From the NCBI GenBank assembly GCA_030141605.1, contig JAQGDQ010000130.1, positions 453,974 to 517,973 of the forward strand: 64,000 nucleotides of DNA, read 5' to 3'. Positions 10,186 to 25,100 of this stretch are shown in pieces (position 1 is the stretch's first letter; every line of letters starts with the position of its first letter). A program made the position numbers and the translations under genes. The notes beneath the pieces are model-generated. The model did no database searches, was not told the DNA's origin, and saw only the letters and a list, made by a program, of their open reading frames with translations. Source of the DNA: Tubiluchus corallicola (Eukaryota; Priapulida; Priapulimorpha; Priapulimorphida; Tubiluchidae).

Positions 10186-13100
10186 ATGGAGTCGGACAAC
10201 ACCGATATGTGGCAGCAGCTAGAAGAAGATGGTAAGTAAATAAATGTTATTATCAATATTGTACATAGAGCAACTTAGTGGCCTGATGCAGTTTGCAATT
10301 TAAATCTTACAATGTGTAAATTTCTGTGCAATCAATAGCTAATTATTTAAGCTAAGAAACAAGTTCTTCTAATGTGCTTTATCATACGTAAAGTGTGTCA
10401 ACTTAAAGGGCTTGTCATCGAAAATCGCTGAGAGGTCCTGTTGCATGGTTAGCAACCAAAGGCAGGTTCTTTGCACTTCTGGTCACAAGATTGATGACTA
10501 AGTTTACATGTGGATATGTAGCTTGTTAAAGAAGTATTTGTGTCTTAGCGTGACTAGTGCACAACTGTCACTTTAAAGTTTGATATTAAGAAGTTCCAGT
10601 TCTGCCACAACCTGTTGATGCATGATCTTAACCTTAGCATGATGAATTGAAAACAAAAAAATCTGATAATTGATTTACAGCTAGCAAAAAACTCTATTAC
10701 AAGAATATTGTGAAAAATATTCTGCAGACACTATTTTTGTCTATGTTCTAAGTTCTGCTTTAGATAATAATGCCAGTTTAATGCGTAACGAATGTATTAA
10801 TGTAGTAAAAGTTTAGCCTGGCTTTCTAAAGAATAAGGTCATTGTGGTAGCCAGGGAAACTTTCTTGATGTCATAGTAGTTATTATCCATGTGATGCATG
10901 ACATACTGTTTACTGTGGAGGTGATATGTCAACTAATACATAAGTTTCAGTACAATTGACTTTTGCCATTCAATTTATACGCCTCTAGTTTGTACTTTGT
11001 ACAATTTAATTTCAGACGTGTTTCGAGAATTTTTAAGAGAGGATTTTGATGTGAGAAGTCATGCGACAAAGGCCATTCAGAGCCTGGCAATTGTCGAACA
11101 CCTAGGAAAACTGACCAGTGGAATCACGTTACTGGACAAAGAGTTACAGTCCCAGGTTGAATGTTTTTTAAATATTTCATCTTTTTTTAAAACCGAATGC
11201 AACTTCTGTGGGCCTGTATGGCTCCTATAGGTCTGTGCCGCTCTTGTAAGTTCTTATAATAATAATTATTATTATTATTTTTTATGAACAATACACTGCA
11301 GCTCAGCACTCGTTACAATGAAATACAATTAGTTGTAAATTTTCAAAATTAAAATACAAATTTAAAGTATTAGTGAAAATGCTATCAATATAGGTTAAAA
11401 ACAGAAAAATAAACATTTCAAAAACAGGTATGTTTTAGCTGCTCACTCGAAAGTTCTTTAAATAGATTGAAAAATGTAATATATAATAGCAATCAGGTGA
11501 AATGATAGTTAAGTGAAATTAGGTAGATTGCTTCTGATTGTAAGTCTGTAATAAAATAATAATGAATAATATAAAAATGAGGATGAGACAAATCTAGTGC
11601 AATTACTTACTACAGTGTGTGTGAAATTCTAAATAGGTATGTCTTTATTCTTCGTTTAAAACAGTCCTTTGATTCGCCATCACATAGTTGACAGGGTAAC
11701 CTGTTCCACAAATGTGGCACATGTACAGAGAAGGCTGTTTCCCCATAGGTCTTGTTGAGCACTGATAGCTGGTATTTGTATGCCGAACTTAGAGCTCGAG
11801 CTGGCACATAATAACTAATTAAGTTCTGAAATGTATTGTTGTCCTAAAGTGTTTAATGTTTTAAACTGTTTCTGTAGGTTTACCTAGAAGTAATGACTTT
11901 GTTTAGCAACATTTTTCTTAACACTGCTATAGTGCATAATGTGCATTAACATAGTTAAGTGTAAACTTAATGTACTCAATTGTACATAGTGAATTTGCAA
12001 TAGCACATTACTTAACTGGCCATGAATATACTTACTGGTTTTGTATGAAATGTCTAGATGGTATGTTTAACGTTTCTTTCAACTGTGGAATTTGCCTTAA
12101 CTTTGTCTAATTCTACCATTTTGCAGGTATCGGCGCATCATGAAGATTTACTGTCTCAGGCTACAGGCATTGAGGCTCTTGAAGGTATGTACGTCTTGCT
12201 AAATGTACAGATATCTGCAAAAGTTATCCAGTTGGTAATGTGATCCAGTCAGCTAATTCATTTATTAGGTGTGGAATTTTTGCCGTAAACTCTTCGGACT
12301 GGTGTACCAGTGATGGGCGATTAATCAAATTAGTCCCGATTACAGCCATGTATAAATCGATATAATCCTTAATTGAATGTTAATTCAATTAACTGAGGTT
12401 AATCGGAAGCAAAATATACATGTTACACACTGACTAAAAGCAGTGTTTTACCATATATAAACGGCATCTTTGCATTCTTTCTTCATAATTCTTGCCTTGC
12501 ACAATATGCACAATTATAAACCATTCTGTTGGAAACTCAGAATTTCACAAAATCGTTGGCATGTAACAGGTATAGTGACTAGTCATACAGGTGTTAATAA
12601 AAAAGCAGTGCGGAGACAGAGACGAAAGCCGTGAAGAAGCTTATAGGTTATATTTCACTGTAATCATTTAAAAAATATGATTAAAATGCTAAAAAATCGT
12701 CACAAAATATTAATTGTGATATTTTCATTTACAAGAACAAGATTATAATCGAGTTACAAAATTTCAAAATCGTTCATCGTGTACAAATTTACAATCGCAT
12801 AATTTCTACTATAAATTTCATTTTTAAACATTGCATAATTGTTTAGCAAGTTTAATAAACAGGAGTCATTGACAGCCTTATATATTTTTTGTCACATAGG
12901 TGTGTTGGATATGATGCACACACGGATTCAGTCACTACAAGGGGCCATTGAAAGGTTAAATTAAATTAAATCTTCATGATTAAATTAAATCTAAGGCTGC
13001 CTGGCATGTATGTTGGATAACCATTGTACGGAAACAAGACAGGCGAAGTGGCATTGTTCATTTGACTGCAGAATTAGGCAACACTCGGGCTAGCAAATAA

Positions 13101-16100
13101 ATGGGTGAATGACTGTTGAAAAAACTGATTTTAGCTGGTTTCATTTGCCGTAGTGCCCCCTACTATCTACCTATATATGAGGAAGGATGTGTGTGGATCT
13201 CAATGGTTGCTAAAATGCATTAGCCAGTTCAGTCTTTAACCATACCGGGTCATGTCTCTTAAAAACTTCATGCTGGTCTACAGTGTGCTGAACTGCATTT
13301 GAAAACAAATACTAAAAAAATTGTATTTTGTTATGTAGCTCAAGAATTAAAGGTGAACATGTATAATGTTTTTTGTACGTACATGTGTTTGCGTGAGCAT
13401 GAGGGCATGCACATGTGTATATGTGTGTGTGCATGCGTGCATGCCTCATTAATGTACTTAGATGATTTGCTTGACAGAGTAGTTTACAGAATGATATATT
13501 GGCATTACTTAATAATCTAAACTTTTCATGCACAATTTATCTTTTATTGGACAATAGAATTCGGAATAAAGTTGTGGAGCCGTACAACAAAATTGCTAGT
13601 AGAACAGAACAACTTCGACGATTGCAGGTACTAATTTACTATAAATTTTTGGAGCTTTTAAATGCCTCAGCATCTGACTCTCAGACTCAATTTGGTAAGA
13701 AACAGTATTGTTGACATTATCCTAATAATTTCTTGATCATTCTTGCTTTTAATGTGGAATATAACAATTTTTTAAGTATTTTACTACATGTAGTAGTAGT
13801 AAAAATCTTTATTTGTCATAAAAGAATTGCATAAAGTATAGCAATTGTCAGTGTAGTTGTTTTAAAAACAAAACTGCTGAAGACAAATGCATCCAGTGCA
13901 AATTAGTTAAGAATAATAAAAACGTATCTAAAAACTACGTATGCATGGGGCCTATTAAATTTCAAGCTAAGCTAAAAATATATACAAATATATATATTGA
14001 CGACAGATATCAGCGACAAGCTTTTCACAACAGTAACATGTGAAATATGAAATGTATTTTTTATTTTCTTGTGTATTCCATATTAGGAAACATGTGACAT
14101 GCTGAGAGTGATAATCCGTGTTCTGTACCTCAGCAAACGACTTCATGGACAGTTGCAGGGCGGCACTCGAGAGATAACCAAGGCAGCCCAAAGTCTTAGT
14201 GAACTAGGTTTGAATTCATCATCTGAAAATTTTCTATTTTCCTTAACCCTGAGGAAGAAACCATAATAGTTTCAAAATGTCTGTTTTATAAGAAAGAATA
14301 AAAGTAGAATTCTTCATTAAAAACATTCATGAATCCGTCTATGATTTTTGTTCTATTGCTATTTTCAATAATGGATGCCAAATCGATTAAATTCAGTATT
14401 CAGTATGTTTTTATTCTACATTTAGTGTGAGAGCTGTATCTACACACCACTGATCATATTTTCTGCATATTAAAACCTTTCCTTGATGTGTATGTCATTT
14501 TGCGCTTCTCTAGTTTTTGTGCTGAAATTTTTTACGATATCAGTTCGAATTTTTTTGTACCAAATTGGGCAAAATTAGTCCCGCCTTTGTTTCAGTAAGC
14601 TCTAAATGTCAAAACTTAGCTTGTAACACTTTCTTTAGGGAACTGTGTTATTATATGCCACTTTCACAATGACCATTTAGCCATTTGACTCTGTAGAAAA
14701 AGTAAATAAATTAACACTTTAATGTACTTTCAGTTTTATATGAAAGGTAAAACTGGAACAATCTTCGAACTGCATGGCTGATTCAGATAGGTATTCAGTT
14801 ATTTTAGTGAACTAGAACTCGGATCTTAGCACTATGGGAAAAACATGCTTTTATTTAGTGTTGAAGAATAATTTAAGAATTATTATTTTTGTAGACTATC
14901 TGGCAAAAGATGTTGATTTGTCAGGCATTGAAGTAATTGCAGAAGATCAGAGGTTCACTAGAAATGCACACAGAGAGGTTGAAAGTCAGGCTCACAAGTT
15001 GCTATCCCAGGGAATGGAATCTCAGGTAATTTATATATGTAAAGATTAAAAAACCGGTCTGTCTGAATATGTTACTGATGCACACGCATACTGCAGCGCA
15101 CAATATTACCTCCAAGTGTAGTGTACCATAAGTACCAGCATGGTTTCGGGCCCTGAAAAATTTTCAGGCTTTGTGTCAATATATTAGTTTAAGTCACTGC
15201 CCCTCTTCCAAATATATCAGCATAAATAACACTCTATTGTGAGCTACAAGGAGGAAAATCTGAGGTCTGCTCTGTCATTTTGGCTGGAAACTCAGCTGGT
15301 AGACCATGGGAGTACTAATCCCATCTCTGCTTCAAATCCCGACCAGCCCACAATTTTTCGACGTCTCCTTTCTCCAACTCATTACCCTCAATGTATAATA
15401 ATTGGTAAAATAAAATAAGTTGGCATTAAAATTCTGGCAGTCACAGTAATTAACAAAAGAACACTGTTTAAGACGTCCTGTTATATGTATTCAGTTAGTG
15501 GCCTTTTAGAGGGTTTTAGAGGGTCCCAAATTCGAAATCAGCCTCCCCATTCTGTTTGTATAATGACATCTGATATGACAACCAAAATGACAATCCAAAA
15601 TAACACCCACAATGCAGTTATTGACTCAGCTAGTTATTTATATCACTGTGGTTGAGTTATTGTATAAAAATGTTTGGTTTGATACACACGTTCCTTTTTA
15701 TGTGATTTTTATGGCTGTTGGTTTGTAAGGCGTCATTTTTGATACGTCTGCCAGGTAACGGTTTTGAATATAACTTTTTAATTTTAAGTTTCAGTATATT
15801 TAAAAATATAGCTGCTAAGGTACTTTATACACATGCATGTTAGGAATTGTCACATTTTGCCTTTCTATTTGCTGAGAAATTTGAGAAGCCCTCACTGCTT
15901 AGAGATTTTCAATATATATGGCTTTATTTAATACAACATTTGTGTTAATGTTTGCCAACAATAATAATGCTTTTGTTTCCACCTAACCGTCCGGGTAATA
16001 ACTTTTTATTGCACATCCATCCCTGAAATTTTGTAATTTTTTACAAGTTCATATGCTTACCTGAAGCAGTCATATAAAAGCGTATTTTTAATTTAAAATG

Positions 16101-19100
16101 TAAAAAGCAATGGTAATTATAACATCGTTCTTTTCGCGGAGACACCGCCATGTTTTTCTATGACTAACACTCTGCCAGGGTTGCCGTTTTGTATGATGCT
16201 GATAATACAATATATTAATGTATTGGGGTTTAAAGAATACAGTATTTTTCACCTAATCAGGATATTAATGACCGAAAAGTGTTGATGACAGAACAAAGTT
16301 TCATACCATACAAAAAAGAGACTATAAGATAATCATTAATCATACCACATTTAGTAATGCTGAACAAAAACAAGGCATGAAAATTGTTCATCGAAAAAAT
16401 TTGAAACATTACTGCTAACCAGTGGGAAATAAACAAACTTTAATTTCAACTGATTTTAAATATTCCACGATTCAGCTTTAAACATTCACAAAACATTGTA
16501 AATGTTCTTGTAAATGCTTAACAAATAACTTTGTTAAACATTCACAAAAATTTTGAAAGAGATTTTTCTTCCCTTCCTACTGACTTCTTTTGAGTTCCTG
16601 AGGTAAGACAGAAACATTTTTTTCACGGTTAGCCTTGATATCAGTAAATTATTTGTATATGCCCCAAGATTTTTCTTGTCATATAAAGGTAAAAGTTTTA
16701 AAGCATTTGCTTGATGTTTTTCCTTTGTAAATTGCTTAAAAAAATTCGTTTTAGTATCATTTTTGAAGTGTTGTCCAGCTAATTTTAAGTTCTTTATTCA
16801 CCATGTTAGAATCAGACTCAAGTGGCAACGGCTCTGCAAGTATTCTTTAACTTGGGAACTTTGCAGCAGACTGTGGAAAAGGTCATTACTGACTGTCGAG
16901 ACAATCTCCATTGTAGCGTACAAGCCACACTAGACATAGAAACTATACAGCAAGTGCAACCAATGCCTGGTAAGGGTAAAGGTAAAATTGAAAAAGATAA
17001 GGTTAAAATTGAGCTGGTTGGTATATGCTATAGTTATTTTTATTGTATCAGCTTTAGTGTTAAAATGTGTGATATAAACTATCAGTTTTGATAGGTGCAT
17101 GTTGAACAGTTGCAGTTATAAATAATAACATAATATTGATACGTGGGTAAAGTTCAGAGACCCAATATATGTGTGTTTGCATAACAAGTCTCCTTAAGTC
17201 GGTAATTAAGCTTTTCTAGTTACTCACATGTCCTGAATCTCCATTTCCTGAGAATCATTGTGTTACCAAGCTCATCACTCTATGTTATTTCTAAGCTGAG
17301 GTAATCCACATTGTAGCTGTGACTGCATACAGAAAAACGTAGTCTTGAGAAAATCGCATTTAAAATTTGCCATTGTTTTTTTGTCACGTTTCTATAAAAG
17401 TAGCAATCATACAAAATGTTGGTTGCTGTGGACTTTGTAAGATCACATTGAAGTTTTGTTTAAATCCAGTAGATGGCTCTTCCAGATGAAGATTTGGGCT
17501 TGGCAACTGAAAAAAGCTGCAAGCAAAATGATTGCTTTCCATGAGTTACTATTGGAGCTCGAAAATAAGTTTTTCACAATTGCAATACTAGTAGAGAGAA
17601 GTGGGAGCGGAATAAATTTTTAGTAACTTTTGAACATTTTCTTCCTGATTTATATACTAGAATATAATAGTTCAATATATTTAGCTTTCATTTTTATATT
17701 AAAACAAAAAATTGATATTTGACCCAATTTTTTGTGTGTTTAACTTGGAAGCATCATAACATCGTTTTAACTATGCTGACTTATGGGTGCTAAGTTTGCA
17801 AGCACACATATAAGGATGTCGTAGTTCCCTATATCATATCAGATTTGATTTAAATCCATCAGCTAAATCTTACAATTCTGTAAGTCATTCTTACTGACAC
17901 CCCATTAATCGATGATCTATTTTAATGGCTGTCAATTTTTGCCGCGTGTTTCATCATTCATTGATGAACTTTTTATTAACTTTAACCTTACTCATATGAC
18001 ACTTCATTATACTGTTGCCTTCCATAAAGCCACTTATAACATAAATCTATAGTTTCAATTGTGTTTTTGTTTCCGAGCAGCCAGCCAGTTGCTAATATCA
18101 CAGCTAATATGGATATATCACAAAGTTTCACCAAAATCAGAAAGAAAACCTGGAAGCTTATGATCAGAATTTGGCACTTATTAAAGTATTAAACTACTAT
18201 ACGAAATTACTTTAAGATTTCCGAATTAAAAGTGCAAAGTAGCAGCAAAACTCGTAAAATGTTTAATTAACATAATACGTTACATAATTTCGAATTCGTT
18301 CAGGTGCTCCGGGCCGTGCAACCATGCCTGCTCCAGGCAATACTGCTCAGTATCGAGCCACGTTGTGGACAAACATGGGAAAACTGATGGATAGTATTTA
18401 TTCCGCTTGTAGCCAGGTGGAGCATCTGCAGAAAGTGCTGGAAAAGAAGAGAGATCCAGTCACCCACGTGTGTTTTATTGACACGTTATTAAAGGTGCTT
18501 GGTGTTTCTTATAGTTGACTGCTAATATGTGCATATGTTTGCTGATTTTGAGGACATAACCTCTTGCTAATATCACACAATGCCACTAATTTTTGTATTA
18601 GGCATATTGCTTATGAGTATGTTAATATATGCTGTAATGATGTAATTGTCTTGGCATGTACCAGTTTGCAAATGCTAACAGTTGACGGTCAACTTCTTTG
18701 TATGCATCTATGAATTAGCGATATAATTGCACTTGATGTTAGAGAATCCGTAGTTGGCTGTAAGATCCTATCAGCAGTAACTTCGTAATACTCTCATGAA
18801 TTAGCCTGAATGACACAAGGTTTAACTTGAATTCATACCCATTTACAAGTGCTGAAGGGCCTCAATATCTGGGCCTAATTGTTGTTGCAACAAATATAAT
18901 ATCATGCAGTATTTAGTGGATTATTAAACAAAATCACCTTTTCGTTCAAAACTATGCCTTTGTGGCAAAAATTGTTTACTTTAAGTCATTATCATTATCT
19001 TGCTTATTTTTTAAGCATGGACTTTTCTCGCAGCTTGGCTAGTTCATATTTAAGGTTGGATCAAAATAGCTGAAAGTACCTGCTTGTGTAATAGCTGCAG

Positions 19101-22100
19101 CAAGCAGCTTGTAAATATTACCAATAATAGCTGCACTAACATCTAAGAAACTAACATCTCATGTCACTGCTATGAATGTGTTAACATAATTGCATTACAC
19201 AAATTGCAAATACCATGGTACTTGCAAAGAATTCACATATGTGCCAAATATGTCTGTAGTCTCTATTGGCAGCTTGGTTACTGTTAGTGATGGGCGATTA
19301 ATAGATTGATTGAATTACAACTATGTATAAATTGATGTAATTGGCGATTGAACAGTAATTCAATTAATCGAGAGTAAAATGTAGGCGTTACACACTGCCT
19401 AAAAGGTAGTGTTTTAGCACAAATAAACGGAATCCTTAAATAAGGCGCACCATTGCCGACTACAGTGTTGCAAACTGGGGAGTTCAAATTCGTTTTCATG
19501 TGGCGCATGTAGTGACATAGTAACAGAGTATCTAATGAATGCCAGTGTCTGTAAAAATAGTTTGCGAGTACAAAAATGGCAGACAGCTACAAAAGCTGTA
19601 AAGAAGTTTGTAGGCTATATAGCAGTGCTGCAATGTTTGAAAATATAGTTACAACATTAAAAAATTGCAAGAACAAGATTATAATCGAATTACAAAATTT
19701 CAAAATTGCCCATCACTACTTGCTGCCCTAGTTGTATCAAACTAACACAAAAAATATCTTCTTATTTGTTTTGTTTTTATCTGGTAAAGATGGCAGCATT
19801 GGCGGTTCTTAGCTTAGATTAGCGGGGGTTGTGCTTCAGAAAATTGTTACCATTGTTTTAATATTGTGTAAAACAAATGATACACAATATTGTGTGGGGT
19901 TGCAAGGATGCCATGATTAAATTATTTAAATTTTTTTTAAACCGAAAAAACAATGGATTAAATGTTATAGCTGAAAGCATCATAATCATTTAATTCTACA
20001 CTTTATCACATTCACTAATAGAGTACACAGTTTTTAAGCACAGCACATACTGTGTTAAAAAGAAACACTACTTGCACAACAGGATTGGCACTGCTTGTAC
20101 AACAGTGCTCTCTCTCTAGTGTACAGGTTCTTACCTTGGACATGTGTGCATGGCTGCATGTGCACAACAGTTGAACACCACATCGCTGGAACTGTTTACA
20201 AGCATGTACAAGTATAAAGAAGGAATTAAAGCGAAAAGACTTATTATATTGAATGTTATCAATAATATCGAGTGAAAATAGGGGTGCTACAGTTCCACAG
20301 TGAATATTCGCGAGCCGTCACTGGATGGCAGTATCTTAAAATGCATTACTACAAATTTGTGAATGCTGCATGTATTGTTTTTGTGTTAAATTACTTCTAG
20401 AATGGGCAGACAAGTATCGCACAGTCATTTTGGGAATCAATTACGCAAATCCTTACAGAAGAATTTGGCAAAGCAGCTGACAGTAAGTTTCTTTGTAAAT
20501 TTTTTTGTGCAATATGACAATAATACTTCTTTTTTCTGTATTTTACAAAAGTTAATAAGCAAATGTATTCAGGGAATGCGATTACGTTTCTTTGAAGTTA
20601 TCTGTTTGCTGTGTTTATATTAATTTACTTACATTTTTAGCATTTCTTCTTGTAAAATTTATTGCTGTTTCGACCTCTCGCTTTTCGAATGTAATGTCCG
20701 TATGACTCTTGTGCTACCCTTACATCAACAGGTCCCTTAATAGCATTGTTTCATTTGTGTTTGAGTTTTTTTTTTAAACATTCCACCCTTTGAATCACGA
20801 TTACGTTTTTACTTATTTAGAGACTGATTTTTTTTGCAATATTAAAATGCTATGTTGTCAAATTGCAACAGAATTAACACAACATTGTTTTACTAAGGAG
20901 CGAATTGTCTTATTAATTTGGAATTTTGCAAATCCTTGGATCTCTTTCGCAGAAATTTCAAGATCTTACATTAACAAAAGCTATCTTGTCAACTTTTGGG
21001 TTACAAGTACTACATTCCATTATCAGGATTAGTATTAAGGTGTATCTTTTATAATTTCAACATATTATAATTATCTTATGCTTTCAGACTCGTCGTTTCT
21101 CAAACAAGCATTTGAAGGTGAATATCCGAAGCTTTTACGTCTCTATAATGATCTGTGGCAGCGACTGCAGCAGTTCACAGCCAAGTTGTCGGCAGCTTCT
21201 GCCCAGGATTCACCTACAGTCGATCTGCAATCTACACGTGTTTCAGACTCTGATTTTAGGTATCTGAAGTTATTTAGTAGTATCTAGCAGGCTGTGAGAT
21301 AACTGAGTAGTTATGGTGCATGTTTGGCTGCAAAGATAAAATTGAAGAAAAAGCAATTTTAAAGTATGTCCCAAAAAACTTTCCACGCAATGTTATATTA
21401 CTTAGCATTACGCGTACATGCTTGAGTGACTTATGTAACTAAAAAAAAAGAAAATTCTTAATAATTTAAAATGCTTGTACCAACTAGTAAAATATCACTG
21501 ATTCGCCTACCCAGTGTGCAAGCAATGATTCACCAAAAAACATGTTTTTAATCTTATTGACAAGATGCAGCAATTTGCACTTTTGTTTAGGTAGCAAAAA
21601 GCATACTATGAAGGCTGTGATTATTTTTCAAAAAAACTTTATGCAATATTACCTAAACTCGTTTCAAACATTCTACAATCAAATTGGCTGTGTCCAATGG
21701 TCATCGTGGGAGTTCTAATTTTTGTGCAAGCTTTGTGCAAATACTCAAAACAATATTTTCCAACTTTATGTAAGTAAAGTATTTTCTTGTACTTTAAGCA
21801 ATGTTGGACTTGGTTAGTAAATAAAAGATGATCCCAGTAAAGACTCATTTGGACAGTTTTATCTGCTAAACTGCCTCCTGCTGTTTACTTTGTTTATGCA
21901 AGATATCTAGACATGCGTAAGAAACCACGACTGGTTTAGTGTCTCACCTTAAAGAATTATTGTATCATATCACTGTGTTCATGACATTCGCCAAAACCTA
22001 GTGGCAAAAATTAAGAGTCTTAGTTCAGGACCTTTTTACCAAAGTTAGACTTTGATACTTTGATAGTTCCATTTAATACTAGCAGTTTTAGTATGTGTTA

Positions 22101-25100
22101 AACTCTTAATGTATAACAGTGTGCCAAATAAAAAACATCCTGTATTGGTGGACATATGCTCAAAACTTGTTCATTTTGATTTTTTATCACTATCGTTGTT
22201 AACGGTATTAAATTTGAAGCACTGCCATTTTTCATTGCGCGAGACAAATGATGTAATGAGTACAATCACGAGGTCACCAAAGATCAGTAAACAAACATTG
22301 GTAACTAAAGACGCTTTCTGTATTTTGTACATCATTCTCGCTCACTCACGCCAAAGACGCGAAACAAGGCGATCTTTACGGAAATGCTCGCGTTCGAAAT
22401 TCAACAGAAAAAGGTAAGTTTTTTAATCTGTAAGTCTCTTTTGTTTAATAACAACTATGAATTATTTGCGTTAATCATAATAATGCATTAAAAAAACTTC
22501 AATGTCTGTTGGGGTTATGTTGGCCTTTAATGCAATATTCATTGTAAGTTTTATATTGGAAACCACGTGAAAATGATCCTTCTAGAAAAAACTGCCTGGT
22601 AAAGAACTTGCAAATTTTCTTTGATCTTGCTTAATGTTTACAAATATTATTAATAGTTTATTGTTTGCTTTTTTCTAGTCCTGAGGAAGCCATGCGCAGG
22701 TCGCTGACACCGTTTGAAAATGCATACCTTTCCCGCTCTCTCTCAAGGCTATTTGATCCTATCAACTTAGCCTTTTCATCTCCTTCTGGAGGACCGCCCA
22801 CGCAAGAGGAAATTGATGGAATCACACGTACGATTAGCAGGTAAGTTTTTATGATTCTCTGCTTACATTGCAGCATGGTAATAGTATATCAAATTCACGA
22901 CAGTGGCATCATGACCACGACAATTTATTAATTTATTCATTCTCGGCATTATGATTATCACCATTATCACTGCCGTAGTTGATCTTTTTGTGTTCATTGT
23001 CGTTATTGTCATCATCATCGTAGCAGTCTATAATGAATAACTAGGGAGATTGGTTTATTAACATGTCTCGTGTACAGTACAGGAAATACGTATCATTATC
23101 TGAATGTAAAATTTAATGATGTAGTTAAAAAAACAACACAACTTTATCAGAACTTTTACTTTAAAAAGTTAAAATTATGCTGTCATCATCAGTGGTAAAT
23201 TTCCAAACATACAACCAGTTTATATAGGCAGAGCCTATTATGCACTAATTAAGCAGTTAACAGAAGCCAAATAGGTAATGAGTAAGCAGACCAGTAAAGA
23301 AATTGATACAGTGACTAATAGCTAAGTGTTCGAAATTACAGTTAAAGGAATTGAACTGCTTTGTACATTAAGAGAAGGCTTATTAGGGTATAACTCTGGT
23401 CACAATGCTGAAATTATTAAAATCAGCTTTGGTGGCCAGAGGCGCAAATATGGTCATTAGTGCTGGATTGAGGAGAATTTTTTAATTTTTTGCCAGTTCT
23501 AGATGAAATACCCAAATGTTCACAAATTCTTACTTTAAAGTATCTGGATGTTTTGCCATGGTAAAACATCCAGACACTTTAAAGTGATAATTTGCACCTC
23601 TGCCACCACATCACTCATCTGGAGTTTCAATGCTGTCTGTATGTTGCAATATGATGCAGGGACCACACTGATGAGCAGTACTGGTGTTTTGCATTTTTTT
23701 GTTTGTTCTCTAGTGAGTTGATTGTATCAAACGTCGATAGCAAGTTGAGCGTCAAGATTGCCAAAAACGTGTCAAAGACGATACAACTCATTGCTGTGAA
23801 GAGTGAACAGTTGCTGTCTGCTGACGACGATGCTACTCAAGTTATTGCGCCAGCCAATCACAGTCAGCGTAACAATGCTGCAGTGGTTAACGTGCTTTAT
23901 CGTACTCATAAGTCTCTTAGTAAGGTATAAAATATGCCGGACCATAAGTGTTTTAATAAAAACATTTTTGTGATTTTTAGTACACAGTTTGGTACACAGT
24001 GAGTTGAACTCCAGCACTCAATGGCATCACTGTCTTATTATGTTAAGTGTATGTGGCAGGACTGGAACTTGTCCCTTTCTCAAGGATACTAGTTCTCTGT
24101 AATGAGACACTGATCCAGTGCAAATGCGTTGGCAAGGTTCTAATGTATGTACAGCCTGTTACAACAAGAAAACATAGTGCAGTTTCAGGGTGTCAGATGA
24201 AACTGCCTACAAATCCTTTTTTGTGGTCACTAATCCTTTTACTAGTCAGACTCAATGCAGCTTAACTATATAATTTTTTCCTCAAAGCTTTTGAATGTTA
24301 ATGAACTGTGAATGAAAGTGTTCACTATGAGTGCGTGACTGCATCGTAAAATATTTTCCAGTGAGTAATAAGCTTTTCAAGCCAAAAGTAAAACAAAGGC
24401 AGTTCATTTGAAGACCAGTTTTTCTTAGACTTGGTCATGTTATTTTTTATCAATTGCTTACTGTTTCCGCATTCCCACAGAATACACTTTTTGTTGATGT
24501 ACAGTTGCTGTAGTTTAATAATTATGTAGTTTAGTTTTTATAGTTTTTATATTTGCGTACTTAGTAGACGTAGTAATTGTATGAACTCACAATTACTAAA
24601 ATTCTTTTATGAATATTCAGTGGATCCGGATTTTTACATTTCTTCCATTGGCTACATTTGATTTAATGATTAAACTGTGAGTTTGTACCACAATAGTTGA
24701 TAAGATTCGAAGTTAGGATTATAAATGATTAATAACAACAGTGTTTACAGTGTAGTACTATTTTTTACGGTAGTTTTTAGCAATGTACATAAAATATCAG
24801 CTTTAAAACACGACTGTAATGCTGCAAATGCTAATTTCTAACCTGATTTATTTTGACATTCAGTATTTTAATATCCGAAATGTTCAGATAATATTTACAC
24901 TGGAACATTATGCACTTATAGGTAATCGCAGGACTGTCTGGGTTTCCGGATTCAGCCATGACTCACATGAAAACATCGTTACAGGTATATTCACCTGCTA
25001 AAAGTAATTTAGTTGCACCTGCATTTGCCTATCATAGCTATTGGTTATGAATGGTAGACATTAATAATGTCTATTATACAATTAATTTACGTGGCTGTGA

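Noticed and set aside
22109-22417. Open frame ending at a good donor site in COG5 intron 11, looking like an extra exon
   Set aside because: Exon 11 (ending phase 2 at 21259) joins exon 12 at 22679 directly and gives the expected family sequence; the extra stretch does not match COG5.
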